DNA from: Alteromonas sp. C1M14
GTDB lineage: Bacteria > Pseudomonadota > Gammaproteobacteria > Enterobacterales > Alteromonadaceae
Direction: 5' to 3'
DNA length: 64,000 nt
Assembly (NCBI RefSeq): GCF_018860965.1
Contig: NZ_JAHKQF010000001.1
Location: 51,323-115,322, forward strand
The position numbers were made by a program, and so were the translations under genes. Within the stretch, counting starts at the first letter, position 1, and every line of letters begins with the position of its first letter. Shown piece after piece: positions 47,301-57,038 of this stretch. The notes under the pieces were generated by a model. That model saw only the letters and a list, made by a program, of their open reading frames with translations, was not told where the DNA came from and did not search any database.

Positions 47301-47796
47301 TCAGGTGACCTCTAAATCAGGCAAGGGGAGTTGTTTTCAGCTAGAGCTAGGCAAGGCTTCCCCAAGAAGACAAGCCAATCAAGAAAAGCTCAGTAAAACG
47401 GCCACCTTCCGCGGGCTAAGAGTACTGTGTGTAGACGATCAACAGGAAAATCTAGATGCCCTGCGTACCTTGCTAGAAAAATGGGGGATCACTGTGGTGT
47501 TGGCCAACAATTGGGATGAAGCACTGCGACAGGCTGATCTTTTCGCCCCGCAAATCTTATTGATGGATTACCAACTTGGTCCCAATCTTAATGGCCTCGA
47601 TCTCATTGAAGCAATACGTCAGCATCTTAATATTGTGGTACCTGCATCTCTAGTAACAGCGAACCATGAAGAAGCGCTCATCGCACAATGTAAATCTCAA
47701 GGGGTAAACTATTTAACCAAGCCATTAAAACCGGCCAAGTTACGGGCCTTATTACAAAGCCTGACTCGCCATATCAAAGACGGGCAATCTAATTAG
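44359..47796 (+). CDS. crbS: SSS-domain hybrid sensor histidine kinase (CrbS type)
   Basis: An 1145-residue sensor of the acetate switch. Residues 1 to about 480 form a sodium:solute-symporter-like membrane domain. A soluble linker and a PAS domain (about 620-720, ENMDQGISVIDKHLNLVAWN) follow. A coiled helix leads to HisKA with His794 in ASHDVLQPL. The HATPase has NLLSNAVKYTENG, DTGIGIS and GVGLGLG. A C-terminal receiver has VDDQQEN, Asp1070 in LLMDYQLG and Lys in LTKPL. In Vibrio and Pseudomonas CrbS works with CrbR to control acs. Here crbS adjoins actP, and the CrbR-like regulator lies about 10 kb away beside acs. Confidence 0.9.
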   Translation: MTFAWVSLALIYLFLLFYIASWGDKNSPTARWLTSHPAIYSLALAIYCTAWTFFGAVGQASRDTWIYLPILLGPVLVYVLGYKFIYKLTLVSKKQRINTIADFIASRYGKRQGVALLVTLIALLATIPYIALQLKAIGSTFQLLTQQPSSHFIIIIATTFIAVFAIYFGTKQSDVTEYRRGLMLAISFESSIKLTALVLVAVVGYSAWQATDNPDQFNTFFTEEALSQFGSYSFIAQTIMAAAAVVCLPRQFHVAIIDNLSLGHLKTARWLFPLYLAITAAVIPVIAVAGNALFQGQNVEPDTYVLSMAIYSESALLQIIVFIGGLSAATAMIIVATLTLSTMLTNDVILPRVLLFKSGGPRHNDYGKRIRLIRRVVIGLILLLAFLYHQQMTNSRSLHSIGLIAFSLVIQLLPAVVGGLYWKKAHAHGVYAGLIVGLITWVLWLVLPLINGSTTTLEQNEQISQGALLSLLTNIAAYVGFSMFAPPRLVDRIQAEAFVSPTDTRSGSNRRPNTNVTISDLITLLTTFMGKGRCEQLVEEYQHLNHRRINRDESPDESFMAFAERALGGVIGASSAKALIDSILKGKKLDFTEIINFFDDTTQAMQFNMTALLTSLENMDQGISVIDKHLNLVAWNKRYTMLFNYPDELLAVGTPIEKLVRYNAEQGEFGIGHVEDKIEKRLEHLRSGTPHRFTRQRSNGRVIEMVGNPLPGGGFVTSFNDITGHIEIQQALEESNIDLEARIKKRTEEVHSINAELRLEIERRSGAEQELIRARKAAEEANASKTRFLALASHDVLQPLNAAKLYVTALQEADLTPSVKDIVTRLDHSVTSSEALIGTLLDIARLDQGELKPTIKAVHVPALFSPLVDEMRMRAIEKGLDLRTRIRDCWVLADKTFLYRIVQNLLSNAVKYTENGKVLLSVRPRGDRVIIEVRDTGIGISSEQQGMIFSDFYRTHDSLEHGVGLGLGVVRRLSQQMQSKIQVTSKSGKGSCFQLELGKASPRRQANQEKLSKTATFRGLRVLCVDDQQENLDALRTLLEKWGITVVLANNWDEALRQADLFAPQILLMDYQLGPNLNGLDLIEAIRQHLNIVVPASLVTANHEEALIAQCKSQGVNYLTKPLKPAKLRALLQSLTRHIKDGQSN

Positions 47797-47817
47797 TGAC
47801 AATAAGAGCAACAAGAC

Positions 47818-48723
47818 TTAGCGTATAGCTAATGCTTGGCTAACTTTGCTATTAATCGGTCGCCCTATCACTGTGGCGATAAAGCCACTGGCGCGCATCA
47901 CGGCAGGCAAAGAAACGCCGGTTTTAATGCCCATGCCGTGCAGCATATACAGCACATCTTCGGTGGCCACATTGCCGCTAGCGCCTTGAGCATACGGGCA
48001 GCCGCCTAAGCCACCAGCGGCGGTATCGATGGTGCTAATGCCATGTTGTAAGGCTATTAAAATATTTGCCAACGCCTGGCCATAGGTGTCGTGAAAGTGC
48101 ACCGCCACACGGCAAGCTGGCACTTTTGCTAGTAACGCCTCTAACATACTGGCAGTTTTAACCGGGGTACCTGTGCCTATGGTGTCTCCTAAAGCCACTT
48201 CGTAACAGCCCATGTCGATAAGAGCCTCAGCCACCTTCGCCACAACTTGAGGCGAAATATCCCCTTCATAGGGACAGCCTAGAACACAAGAAACATAGCC
48301 TCGTACCTTTATTCCCGCCTCAGTTGCTCGTGTCACAACCGGGGCAAACCGCGCAAGGCTTTCTTCGATACTACAATGTATGTTTCTTTGCGAGAAGGTT
48401 TCTGATGCTGAGCCAAATACTGCCACTTCATGTACACCGGCGTTCAACGCGGCTTCTAATCCATGCAGGTTAGGCGTAAGGGCAGAATACACCACACCAT
48501 CCTTGGCTTTAAGTTCAGCGAATACCTCGTGTGAATTCGCCATTTGCGGTACCCACCTAGCAGAAACAAAACTGCCCGCCTCGATACGGCGTAGCCCTGC
48601 CTTGGCCAATAAATTAATAAAGCGCACTTTATCGGACGTGCTTATCATGGCGTTTTCATTTTGCAGCCCATCACGAGGGCCCACTTCGAAAATACTCACG
48701 GCGTTAGGATAGTGGCTACTCAT
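47818..48723 (-). CDS. liuE: Hydroxymethylglutaryl-CoA lyase
   Basis: Cleaves HMG-CoA to acetoacetate and acetyl-CoA, the last step of leucine breakdown in this cluster. The 301-residue protein has EVGPRDGLQNE near residue 13, the GDTIGTGTP metal-site region, VHFHDTYGQALAN, and the signature GGLGGCPYAQGASGNVATED. It overlaps liuD by eight bases and is the last gene of the operon. Confidence 0.95.
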   Translation of the reverse strand: MSSHYPNAVSIFEVGPRDGLQNENAMISTSDKVRFINLLAKAGLRRIEAGSFVSARWVPQMANSHEVFAELKAKDGVVYSALTPNLHGLEAALNAGVHEVAVFGSASETFSQRNIHCSIEESLARFAPVVTRATEAGIKVRGYVSCVLGCPYEGDISPQVVAKVAEALIDMGCYEVALGDTIGTGTPVKTASMLEALLAKVPACRVAVHFHDTYGQALANILIALQHGISTIDTAAGGLGGCPYAQGASGNVATEDVLYMLHGMGIKTGVSLPAVMRASGFIATVIGRPINSKVSQALAIR

Positions 48724-50722
48724 CGGCAGTAAACTCCAAGAGAGTTGCGCCGCCGTCCACCAGCTCCCCTTGTTGGTAAAAAATGTCCATTATCTGGCCA
48801 TCACAAGGCGCGGTAATATTGTGCTCCATTTTCATCGCTTCCATGATGAGCAATGTGTCACCTTTACGAACTTTCATGCCAGCTTCCACCATCACTGCCA
48901 CAACCGAGCCGTTCATGGGCGCAGCAAACTCGGTTTGCCCCTGCTGACTGTCTGACTCACCCAAATCTGCTGATACAGGCGCAAAAACCAGCGCCCCGTG
49001 TTCAGTAAACAAGGTCATGTGACTTTGTGACATTGCCCACCCGAAGCACTGCCGGTGCCCATCAAGTTCTACCTGCAATAAATGGTCTTGTACCCTGCCA
49101 CTAATTTGCCAGTAGTGGTCTTGATAACGGAGGTGCCATGTCGCGGATCCAGCCCCTACTTGATCACGAGGTAAGGTGACAGAGAACTCATATTCATGCC
49201 CATCATAAATAAACTTAACAGTATGCAAGTACTCACTATTAAGTCGCCATCCGGTGTTTTGCGACCAAGGGGTAACGGTTCCTGTTGGGGGCGAAGTCAT
49301 ATGTCCTTCACCGTGTAAGGCCAACCAAGCCATCACAGGTAAAATACCAACAGGCAATGCTGCGTCACGGGCAAACAGCATAGAGGAATGGGTTTCAATA
49401 AAGCTGGTATTAATGGCTGCCTGAACAAACGGTTCGCTGGACGCGACCTTATGCAAAAAGGCAATATTTGTGGTCACGCCGTCGATATAATATGCCGCTA
49501 ATGCATTCAGTAAACGCCCCACGGCTTCTTGTCTAGTTTCGCCCCATACTATTAATTTAGCTAGCATAGGGTCATAGTAAACACTTACTCCATCACCTTG
49601 CATGACGCCAGTATCTACCCGTACATGTGGGCTTTGCTTAGGCGGTTGATACAAATGCAACGTACCGGTGGCAGGTAAAAAGTCTTGTGCTGGGTCTTCA
49701 GCATAAATGCGAGCTTCAATTGCATGCCCATGACAGGTGAGCTGCTGTTGGGTTTTTGGCAGACATTCGCCTTGCGCCACCCGAATTTGCCAAGCGACAA
49801 GATCTTCACCGGTGATCATTTCTGTAACCGGATGCTCGACCTGTAAGCGGGTGTTCATTTCCATAAAGTAAAATTCCCCCGCGCTGTCGAGCAAAAACTC
49901 AACGGTGCCTGCGCCTACGTAACCGATGGCATGAGCTGCTTTTAAGGCCGCCTCTCCCATGGCCTGCCGTAAGGTATCGCACATACCTGGTGCCGGTGCT
50001 TCTTCGATAACTTTTTGATGCCGACGCTGTATCGAGCAATCCCGCTCAAATAAATACACCCCGTTGCCCTGTGTATCACAAAACACCTGAATTTCGATAT
50101 GTCTGGGGTCGGTCAGGTACTTTTCCACCAGCATGATATCGTCATTAAAGCTAATTAACGCTTCCCGTTTTGCCGCCGCCAGCGCCGAAGGAAAGTCCGG
50201 TGCTTGCCACACCTGTCGCATGCCCTTACCACCGCCACCTGCGGCAGCTTTTAACAGTACCGGATAGCCCATTTTGTCTGCCACCGATTGCAAGTAAGAG
50301 TCCCGTTGGTCGTCACCATGATAGCCCGGAACCAGCGGCACCCCAGCGGCCTCCATAATTTGTTTAGCAGCCGATTTAGATCCCATGGCTTTAATGGCAT
50401 CTGCTGGCGGCCCAATAAAAATGATGTTGTGCTCTGCCAATGTACTGGCAAACGCTCCGTTTTCTGACAAAAAGCCGTAACCGGGGTGCACCGCATCTGC
50501 CCCTGTTAGGGACACGGCTGCCATAATACGAGGGATATTCAGGTAGCTTTCTTTAGACGGAGCAGGGCCAATGTACACGGCTTCATCGGCTAAGCCTACG
50601 TGCCGGGCCTGCTTGTCTGCCTCTGAATAAACCGCCACGGTGGCGATCCCCAGTTTATGGGCGGTTTTTATAATTCGACAGGCAATCTCACCCCGATTAG
50701 CAATTAGAATTTTTTTAATCAT
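48716..50722 (-). CDS. liuD: Methylcrotonyl-CoA carboxylase, biotin-containing alpha subunit
   Basis: Carries biotin carboxylase and biotin carrier domains of 3-methylcrotonyl-CoA carboxylase. Of about 668 residues, the N-terminal MIKKILIANRGEIACRI begins the carboxylase. ATP-grasp elements include AAGGGGKGMR and EMNTRLQVEHPVTE. The biotinyl lysine is in IMEAMKMEH near the C-terminus. The frame is open to 50809, but homology and the GGAG seven bases upstream favour ATG 50722 (ATG 50725 is also possible). It overlaps liuC by eight bases. Confidence 0.95.
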   Translation of the reverse strand: MIKKILIANRGEIACRIIKTAHKLGIATVAVYSEADKQARHVGLADEAVYIGPAPSKESYLNIPRIMAAVSLTGADAVHPGYGFLSENGAFASTLAEHNIIFIGPPADAIKAMGSKSAAKQIMEAAGVPLVPGYHGDDQRDSYLQSVADKMGYPVLLKAAAGGGGKGMRQVWQAPDFPSALAAAKREALISFNDDIMLVEKYLTDPRHIEIQVFCDTQGNGVYLFERDCSIQRRHQKVIEEAPAPGMCDTLRQAMGEAALKAAHAIGYVGAGTVEFLLDSAGEFYFMEMNTRLQVEHPVTEMITGEDLVAWQIRVAQGECLPKTQQQLTCHGHAIEARIYAEDPAQDFLPATGTLHLYQPPKQSPHVRVDTGVMQGDGVSVYYDPMLAKLIVWGETRQEAVGRLLNALAAYYIDGVTTNIAFLHKVASSEPFVQAAINTSFIETHSSMLFARDAALPVGILPVMAWLALHGEGHMTSPPTGTVTPWSQNTGWRLNSEYLHTVKFIYDGHEYEFSVTLPRDQVGAGSATWHLRYQDHYWQISGRVQDHLLQVELDGHRQCFGWAMSQSHMTLFTEHGALVFAPVSADLGESDSQQGQTEFAAPMNGSVVAVMVEAGMKVRKGDTLLIMEAMKMEHNITAPCDGQIMDIFYQQGELVDGGATLLEFTADE

Positions 50723-51506
50723 CATGGCGCTCCAACCACGGTGCGGGCTGTTTTTGTAAAAATGCGCGCAAACCTTGCTGCCCTTCAGGGGACACACGAA
50801 TATCCGCAATGCGTTGGCTCGTGTAGGTCATTAACTGGGTATCAATGGGTTGTCCACACACTTCGCTAATTAATGCTTTTGTATTTGCCACCGCTTGAGG
50901 ACCATTACCGAGTATCTTCTCCAGCAGGGCATTTATTTGTTCATCAAGCTCACTGGGTAAAACCACCTCGCTGACCAAACCTAGGCTTTTGGCTTCTGGT
51001 GCAGAAAAAATCTCAGCAGTTTGAAAGTATCGACGACACGCTCTCTCCCCCATCGCCGCTATCACATAAGGGCTGATCGTCGCGGGAACCAAGCCAAGTC
51101 GAACTTCACTCAGGCAAAATTGGCTGCTTTCACTTGCCACCGCCATATCACAACAGGCTATCAGTCCCACAGCACCGCCGAACGCCGCGCCCTGAATACG
51201 GGCGATGGTAGGTTTAGGGATGGTATTTAGTAATTGCAGCATCAGCGCCAAATTCATCGCATCTTGTTGGTTTTGTTCCCGGGTAAAGTTTGCCATGCGC
51301 TGCATCCAGGCTATGTCAGCACCGGCACTAAAACTTTTTCCTCTTGCCTGTAACACCATGGCGCGGATATTGTCTTGCTTGGTCACTTTGGTGAAACAAT
51401 GTGTTAGTTCCCCAATCATGGCATCGTCAAAGGCATTGTGCTTTTCGGCGCGATCGAACGTGACGTAGGCCACGCTATTTTTCACTGTAAAGTCTATTGT
51501 CGTCAT
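50715..51506 (-). CDS. liuC: Methylglutaconyl-CoA hydratase
   Basis: An enoyl-CoA hydratase-family enzyme of 263 residues that hydrates 3-methylglutaconyl-CoA to HMG-CoA. It shows AFDDAMIGEL, the oxyanion-hole segment SFSAGADIAWMQRM, AAFGGAVGLIACCDMAVASE and FCLSEVRLGLVPATISPYV. Its place between the two carboxylase subunits fixes the assignment. ATG 51506 is used; a GTG lies one codon upstream, and GGAGG precedes both. Confidence 0.93.
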   Translation of the reverse strand: MTTIDFTVKNSVAYVTFDRAEKHNAFDDAMIGELTHCFTKVTKQDNIRAMVLQARGKSFSAGADIAWMQRMANFTREQNQQDAMNLALMLQLLNTIPKPTIARIQGAAFGGAVGLIACCDMAVASESSQFCLSEVRLGLVPATISPYVIAAMGERACRRYFQTAEIFSAPEAKSLGLVSEVVLPSELDEQINALLEKILGNGPQAVANTKALISEVCGQPIDTQLMTYTSQRIADIRVSPEGQQGLRAFLQKQPAPWLERHDD

Positions 51507-51524
51507 CACTGAACTCCTCCGTCA

Positions 51525-53132
51525 TTACATCCGAAAAACGCCAAATTGGGTCTCTTCCACGGGGCGATTCATCGAAACAGAAAGGGACAAACCCAACACT
51601 CTGCGGGTATCTGCCGGATCAATCACGCCGTCATCCCACAGCCGAGCTGAAGCATAATAAGGGTGGCCTTGCTGCTCGTAGGTATCGATAACCGGTTGTT
51701 TAAAAGCCTGCTCTTCTTGGTCGGACCATGGCGTACCTTCCCGTTCAAGCTGATCTCGTTTTACCTGCGCTAGCACGCCCGCAGCTTGTTCACCGCCCAT
51801 TACAGAAATGCGAGCGTTAGGCCACATAAACAAAAAGCGGGGATCATACGCCCGTCCACACATGCCGTAATTGCCAGCCCCAAAGCTACCGCCAATCAGT
51901 ACCGTTATTTTAGGTACCTTGGCACAGGCCACTGCTGTGACCATTTTGGCGCCGTGTTTAGCAATACCACCAGACTCATATTGCTTACCCACCATAAAAC
52001 CGGTGATATTTTGTAAAAAGATAAGAGGAATTTTGCGTAAGGCACATAGCTCTATAAAGTGCGCGCCTTTCAGGGCACTTTCACCAAACAAGATGCCATT
52101 GTTAGCCACAATACCCACCGCATAGCCATATATTCGGGCAAAACCACATACCAGGGTTGTGCCGTACAATGCCTTAAACTCGTCGAATTCAGAGCCATCG
52201 ACAATACGAGCAATAACTTCGCGCACATCGTAAGTTTGCCGGGTATCTTTTGGCACAATGCCGTAAATGTCTTTACTGTCATAACAGGGCGCGACCACGG
52301 GTTTAATGTCTGCTCTGGCACTTGTTGGACGATTTAATCTAGCAATACAATTTCGGGCCAACGATAGTCCGTGATGATCATTATTGGCCAGATGGTCCAC
52401 CACCCCAGATATCCGCGTATGCACATCTCCACCGCCAAGCGCTTCTGCGGTAACCACCTCGCCGGTAGCCGCTTTCACTAACGGTGGGCCGCCTAGAAAA
52501 ATAGTGCCTTGTTGCTTAACGATAATGCTTTCATCCGCCATTGCCGGTACGTAAGCCCCACCCGCCGTACAAGACCCCATTACCACGGCAATTTGTGGTA
52601 TGTTTTTAGCCGACATATTCGCTTGATTATAAAAGATCCGGCCAAAATGCATTTTGTCAGGAAACACCTCGTCCTGATTGGGCAGGTTTGCACCCCCTGA
52701 ATCCACTAAATAAATACAGGGTAAATGATTTTCTTCGGCGATTTGCTGAGCCCGTAGGTGCTTTTTCACGGTCATCGGGAAATACGTTCCCCCTTTGACC
52801 GTAGCATCGTTAGCCACAATCATGCACTCCACCCCTGATACACGCCCAATACCCGCAATGACTCCCGCCGCAGGAATATCCACATCGTACATATCCCACG
52901 CCGCTAATTGCCCGATTTCCAGAAAAGGAGACCCCGGATCCAGCAGTACATCAATGCGATCACGGGGCAGCAATTTACCCCGAGCAAGATGCCGTTGAGC
53001 AGCCTTCTCACCCCCGCCTTGATGTATCTTCTTTATTGTTTCGTATAAATCGTCCACCTGCTTTTGCATATGCGCGGCGTTTTGCAAAAACGTGTCCGAT
53101 TTTGTATTGATGCTAGTTTGTATTACAGGCAT
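51525..53132 (-). CDS. liuB: Methylcrotonyl-CoA carboxylase, beta (carboxyltransferase) subunit
   Basis: Transfers carboxyl from biotin to 3-methylcrotonyl-CoA. The 535-residue protein contains [57 protein letters not shown], and [17 protein letters not shown] in the acyl-CoA site region. ATG 53132 is chosen over a 12-codon extension because AGGAG lies six bases before it. It forms the enzyme with liuD. Confidence 0.96.
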   Translation of the reverse strand: MPVIQTSINTKSDTFLQNAAHMQKQVDDLYETIKKIHQGGGEKAAQRHLARGKLLPRDRIDVLLDPGSPFLEIGQLAAWDMYDVDIPAAGVIAGIGRVSGVECMIVANDATVKGGTYFPMTVKKHLRAQQIAEENHLPCIYLVDSGGANLPNQDEVFPDKMHFGRIFYNQANMSAKNIPQIAVVMGSCTAGGAYVPAMADESIIVKQQGTIFLGGPPLVKAATGEVVTAEALGGGDVHTRISGVVDHLANNDHHGLSLARNCIARLNRPTSARADIKPVVAPCYDSKDIYGIVPKDTRQTYDVREVIARIVDGSEFDEFKALYGTTLVCGFARIYGYAVGIVANNGILFGESALKGAHFIELCALRKIPLIFLQNITGFMVGKQYESGGIAKHGAKMVTAVACAKVPKITVLIGGSFGAGNYGMCGRAYDPRFLFMWPNARISVMGGEQAAGVLAQVKRDQLEREGTPWSDQEEQAFKQPVIDTYEQQGHPYYASARLWDDGVIDPADTRRVLGLSLSVSMNRPVEETQFGVFRM

Positions 53133-53197
53133 ACCGACTCCTGATCTAAAAGGCTTGGGGTAATCCACAGGCTGTTAGCCATACACATCACTTCGCC

Positions 53198-54367
53198 CTA
53201 CGCCGACTCGTTAAACAATTCACGGCCAATAAGCATACGGCGAATCTCTGATGTTCCCGCCCCTATTTCGTAGAGCTTCGCGTCGCGCAATAAGCGCCCA
53301 GTGGGAAACTCATTAATATAGCCATTGCCACCTAATAACTGGATGGCATCCAGCGCCATCTTGGTTGCCAATTCTGCGGCATATAAAATTGCGCCAGCGG
53401 CGTCTTTACGGGTGGTTTCGTTACGATCGCAGGCTTGTGCTACCGCGTACACATAGGCCCGGGCAGCATTCATTTGGGTGTACATGTCTGCGACCTTGCC
53501 CTGTATCAATTGAAACTCGCCAATGGCTTGACCAAATTGCTTGCGATCATGAATATAAGGCACCACTGCATCCATACAGGCTTGCATGATTCCCAATGGC
53601 CCACCGGCAAGTACCACCCGCTCATAATCAAGGCCGCTCATTAGAATTCGCACGCCTTCCCCTTCGTTACCAAGCATATTCGTAGCCGGTACTTCACAAT
53701 CTTCAAACACCAATTCACAGGTATTTGACGAGCGCATGCCAAGCTTGTCTAGCTTCTGTGCCCGGCTAAATCCGGGGAAATCACGCTCTACAATGAACGC
53801 GCTTATTCCCTTTGGCCCTGCGTGCATATCTGTTTTAGCGTAAATCACAAAGGTATGGGCATCAGGCCCATTGGTGATCCACATTTTGCTGCCATTAAGC
53901 ACATACACGTCGCCATGTTTTTGCGCCCGTAATTTCATGCTCACCACATCCGAACCCGCGTTAGGCTCGCTCATGGCCAAGGCACCAATATGTTCTCCAG
54001 ATACCAAAGCCGGTAAGTACTGCTTTCGTTGCTGCTGTGTGCCGTTTCTGTAAATTTGATTAACGCACAAATTAGAGTGAGCACCGTAACTAAGGGCAAT
54101 GCCTGCCGAAGCACGGCTAATTTCTTCCATTGCCACGGTATGGGCCAAATAACCCATACCCGCACCGCCAAATTGTTCTGATACCGTGACCCCCAACAGC
54201 CCCATATCACCAAACATGGGCCATAGCTGGTTAGGAAAGCTGTTTTGTTCGTCGGCCTTCGCCGCTAAAGGGGCTATTTGGTGGTTGGCAAATTGGTGAA
54301 CATGCTCTCTAAGCATGTCTACCTCTTCTCCCAAATTAAAATTGAGGGTGGGGTATGAAATGTTCAT
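53198..54367 (-). CDS. liuA: Isovaleryl-CoA dehydrogenase
   Basis: An FAD-dependent acyl-CoA dehydrogenase that oxidises isovaleryl-CoA to 3-methylcrotonyl-CoA. The 389-residue protein has [32 protein letters not shown], the catalytic Glu in [25 protein letters not shown], and the C-terminal [19 protein letters not shown]. It is the first gene of liuABCDE. The usual MerR-type regulator gene liuR is not upstream; rimK is divergent there instead. Confidence 0.95.
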   Translation of the reverse strand: MNISYPTLNFNLGEEVDMLREHVHQFANHQIAPLAAKADEQNSFPNQLWPMFGDMGLLGVTVSEQFGGAGMGYLAHTVAMEEISRASAGIALSYGAHSNLCVNQIYRNGTQQQRKQYLPALVSGEHIGALAMSEPNAGSDVVSMKLRAQKHGDVYVLNGSKMWITNGPDAHTFVIYAKTDMHAGPKGISAFIVERDFPGFSRAQKLDKLGMRSSNTCELVFEDCEVPATNMLGNEGEGVRILMSGLDYERVVLAGGPLGIMQACMDAVVPYIHDRKQFGQAIGEFQLIQGKVADMYTQMNAARAYVYAVAQACDRNETTRKDAAGAILYAAELATKMALDAIQLLGGNGYINEFPTGRLLRDAKLYEIGAGTSEIRRMLIGRELFNESA

Positions 54368-54429
54368 TCACGTAAGCATCCTAATGTAACAAATGAAAAA
54401 CGCACATGAGGGCATCGCACGCATGTTAC

Positions 54430-54457
54430 GTTTACGTTAACCATACTTTACGTAAAG
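54430..54457. promoter_or_regulatory. Two ACGT-centred palindromes upstream of liuA
   Basis: GTTTACGTTAAC (54430-54441, one symmetric mismatch pair) and the perfect CTTTACGTAAAG (54446-54457), four bases apart. They lie 63-90 bases upstream of liuA, in the region shared with rimK. They are likely operator sites, perhaps for a LiuR- or TetR-type regulator encoded elsewhere. Confidence 0.5.
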
Positions 54458-54626
54458 GTAAACCTGTTGTTTGTATTCGTCAATATAAGATTGCTTTGCC
54501 CCACCAAGTGGGAATGGGTTTTCAACCCAAAAAAAGAACGTAGATAAACATTTCCGCGCAAACGTTACTGTGTCATTATTTTCGCTTCTTGTTTTTAAGC
54601 TCACGTTACAAGGTATACCTCCCGTT

Positions 54627-55532
54627 ATGCGTATCGCCATACTTTCACGCAACCCGAAGCTTTATTCTACCCGCCGCTTACTCGAAGCGGGTTTAGCGAA
54701 AGGTCATGAAGTCGACGTTATCGACACCATGCATTGTTATATGGACATAACCAGTGCCAAACCCTCTGTTCGTTACAAGGGTGAAAAGCTACCGTTTTAC
54801 GACGCGGTGATCCCGCGTATCGGCGCCTCAGTAAGCTTTTATGGCACCTCGGTTGTGCGACAATTTGAAATGATGGGTACCTACAGCATTAATGAGTCTG
54901 TGGCCATTAGCCGCTCTCGAGATAAATTGCGCTCGTTGCAGTTGCTGTCTCGTAAAGGTATTGGTATGCCGCGTACAGGGTTTGCCCATCACCCAGATAA
55001 AATAGACGACTTAATTCGTAATGTTGGCGGTGCGCCGGTAGTAATTAAGTTATTAGAGGGCACGCAGGGCATTGGTGTGGTCCTTGCCGAAACGCAAAAG
55101 GCAGCAGAATCCATCATTGAAGCATTCATGGGATTAAACGCCAGCATTCTGGTTCAAGAATATATCAAGGAAGCAGGCGGCTCAGACATTCGCTGCTTTG
55201 TAGTGGGTGATAAAGTTGTCGCCGCCATGAAGCGACAAGCTGCGCCGGGTGAGTTTCGTTCTAATCTTCACCGTGGTGGTTCTGCCAGTCTGACAAGGCT
55301 TTCACCAGAAGAGCGTAAAACCGCGGTAGTTGCAGCTAAAACCATGGGCCTAAATTGCTGCGGCGTAGATATTCTGCGCTCAAACAATGGCCCGGTGGTT
55401 ATGGAGGTTAACTCTTCTCCCGGGTTAGAGGGCATTGAAAGCGCTACGCAAAAAGACGTGGCTGGCATGATCATCGATTTTATCGCCAAATCAGCAAAAC
55501 CCTTTAACACACGAACGCGAGGCAAAGGCTAA
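54627..55532 (+). CDS. rimK: Ribosomal protein S6 glutamate ligase (ATP-grasp)
   Basis: Adds glutamate residues to the C-terminus of ribosomal protein S6. The 301-residue protein begins [18 protein letters not shown] and has [19 protein letters not shown], the ATP-grasp motifs [17 protein letters not shown] and [16 protein letters not shown], and metal-binding [14 protein letters not shown]. The frame extends to 54570, but ATG 54627 matches homologues. The next gene starts on its last base (TAATG), so translation is coupled. Confidence 0.94.
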   Translation: MRIAILSRNPKLYSTRRLLEAGLAKGHEVDVIDTMHCYMDITSAKPSVRYKGEKLPFYDAVIPRIGASVSFYGTSVVRQFEMMGTYSINESVAISRSRDKLRSLQLLSRKGIGMPRTGFAHHPDKIDDLIRNVGGAPVVIKLLEGTQGIGVVLAETQKAAESIIEAFMGLNASILVQEYIKEAGGSDIRCFVVGDKVVAAMKRQAAPGEFRSNLHRGGSASLTRLSPEERKTAVVAAKTMGLNCCGVDILRSNNGPVVMEVNSSPGLEGIESATQKDVAGMIIDFIAKSAKPFNTRTRGKG

Positions 55533-56563
55533 TGGGGCTGGAACCACTGGAAATCGGCGGGCACAAGATCGCACCGGGCGAATCAAAGCGCATTGAACTG
55601 GAAATGCCCCCCTTGTACACCAATACACACATGAGTATTCCTGTGTATGTAAAACGGGGGCATCGTGCTGGCCCAACTTTATTTGTTTCTGCGGCTATTC
55701 ATGGCGATGAACTTAACGGCATTGAAATTGTAGGGCGCTTAATACACTCAAAAGCGATTGCACGTTTACGTGGAACCCTTATCGCGGTGCCTATGGTAAA
55801 CGTGTATGGCGTGTTAAATCAGTCTCGCTATCTGCCAGATAGACGGGATCTAAACCGCAGTTTCCCTGGCAGTAGAAAAGGCTCATTAGCCGGCAGACTG
55901 GCCAATCTGTTCTTGAAAGAAATCGTGAATAAATGTGACATAGGCATCGACCTGCATACCGGCGCGATTCACCGCAGCAATCTTCCCCAGGTTAGAGCGA
56001 ATTTAGATGATCCTGATGTATTAGGTATGGCCAAAGCATTTGGGGTGCCGGTACTTCTTAATGCCGACTTACGTGACGGTAGTTTGCGTCAAGCTGCCAG
56101 TGAAACGGGAGTGAAAATTCTGTTATACGAAGCCGGCCAAGCACTGCGTTACGATGAGTTTTCTATTCGGGCTGGCTTGCGCGGGGTAATTAACACCATG
56201 CGTCATGTGGGAATGCTTAACAAAAGTCGCGGCAAAGGACACCATATTAAGCCCTTTATCGCTCGGGAAAGTGGTTGGGTGCGGGCGGCAGAAAGCGGGT
56301 TCGTTCGCCATCTCGCACAACTTGGTGATCATATTGAAAAAGGCGATAAACTGGCCACAATTTCAGACCCCTTTGGTGAGGTATTATCGACAATGCAAAG
56401 TCCCATGGCCGGCGTGATCATTGGAAAGCAAAACATTCCCCTCACCCAAGAAGGCGAAGCCATTTATCATATTGCCTACTTCAAACAACCTGACTCTGTT
56501 GCAGAACACGTTGAATTGCTACAGGACAACTTAGCGCCTGATGACCTAACCCAATCATCATAA
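55532..56563 (+). CDS. Succinylglutamate desuccinylase/aspartoacylase-family metallohydrolase
   Basis: A 343-residue M14-like zinc hydrolase of the AstE/AspA family. Zinc ligands are His and Glu of AAIHGDELNGIE (near residue 55) and His of GIDLHTGA (near 143). DLNRSFPG is also family-typical. Its place between rimK and rimB suggests a role in amidohydrolysis linked to S6 glutamylation or to N-acyl amino acids; the substrate is not known. There is no AST-pathway gene near, so catabolic AstE is unlikely. Confidence 0.85.
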   Translation: MGLEPLEIGGHKIAPGESKRIELEMPPLYTNTHMSIPVYVKRGHRAGPTLFVSAAIHGDELNGIEIVGRLIHSKAIARLRGTLIAVPMVNVYGVLNQSRYLPDRRDLNRSFPGSRKGSLAGRLANLFLKEIVNKCDIGIDLHTGAIHRSNLPQVRANLDDPDVLGMAKAFGVPVLLNADLRDGSLRQAASETGVKILLYEAGQALRYDEFSIRAGLRGVINTMRHVGMLNKSRGKGHHIKPFIARESGWVRAAESGFVRHLAQLGDHIEKGDKLATISDPFGEVLSTMQSPMAGVIIGKQNIPLTQEGEAIYHIAYFKQPDSVAEHVELLQDNLAPDDLTQSS

Positions 56564-56572
56564 GGACACCCC

Positions 56573-57019
56573 ATGCCACAAGTACAAAAACAACTTATAG
56601 GTGCCATTGAATATTGCCACCTACCTGCATTATCCATCAATAATTTAACCATTCGCGTGGATACAGGCGCCGCCACCTCGTCGTTGCATGTTGATAATAT
56701 TGAAGAGTTTGAACGGGATGGCACATTATGGGTTAGCTTTGACATTCACCCAGATATTCATCAGGTAGACACCATTGTGCGTCGAGAAGCCCCTGTGGTT
56801 GCGCGCAAAAAAGTGAAAAGTTCAACCGCTACGCGAGAGCGACGATACGTCATTCATACCGATATTGTCATGGCAAACGAGCAATGGACAATTCAGTTAA
56901 CCCTTACCGATAGAAGCGAAATGACCTACTTGATGCTGTTTGGCAGAGAAGCCATGAACGGGCGCTTTATTGTCGACCCTCAGCAGGAGTTTTTACTCTG
57001 CGACAGGCACCAACCTTAA
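56573..57019 (+). CDS. rimB: Retropepsin-like ATP-dependent zinc protease family (RimB)
   Basis: A 148-residue protein of the RimK-associated protease family (aspartic-protease fold, annotated as ATP-dependent zinc protease). The active-site triplet lies in RVDTGAATSSLHVDN near residue 30. RRYVIHTDIVM and LFGREAMNGRFIVDP follow the family pattern. In Pseudomonas the homologue RimB acts with RimK on S6. SD AAGGA precedes ATG 56573. Confidence 0.88.
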   Translation: MPQVQKQLIGAIEYCHLPALSINNLTIRVDTGAATSSLHVDNIEEFERDGTLWVSFDIHPDIHQVDTIVRREAPVVARKKVKSSTATRERRYVIHTDIVMANEQWTIQLTLTDRSEMTYLMLFGREAMNGRFIVDPQQEFLLCDRHQP

Positions 57020-57038
57020 AACAAATAAGTACCCCCCT

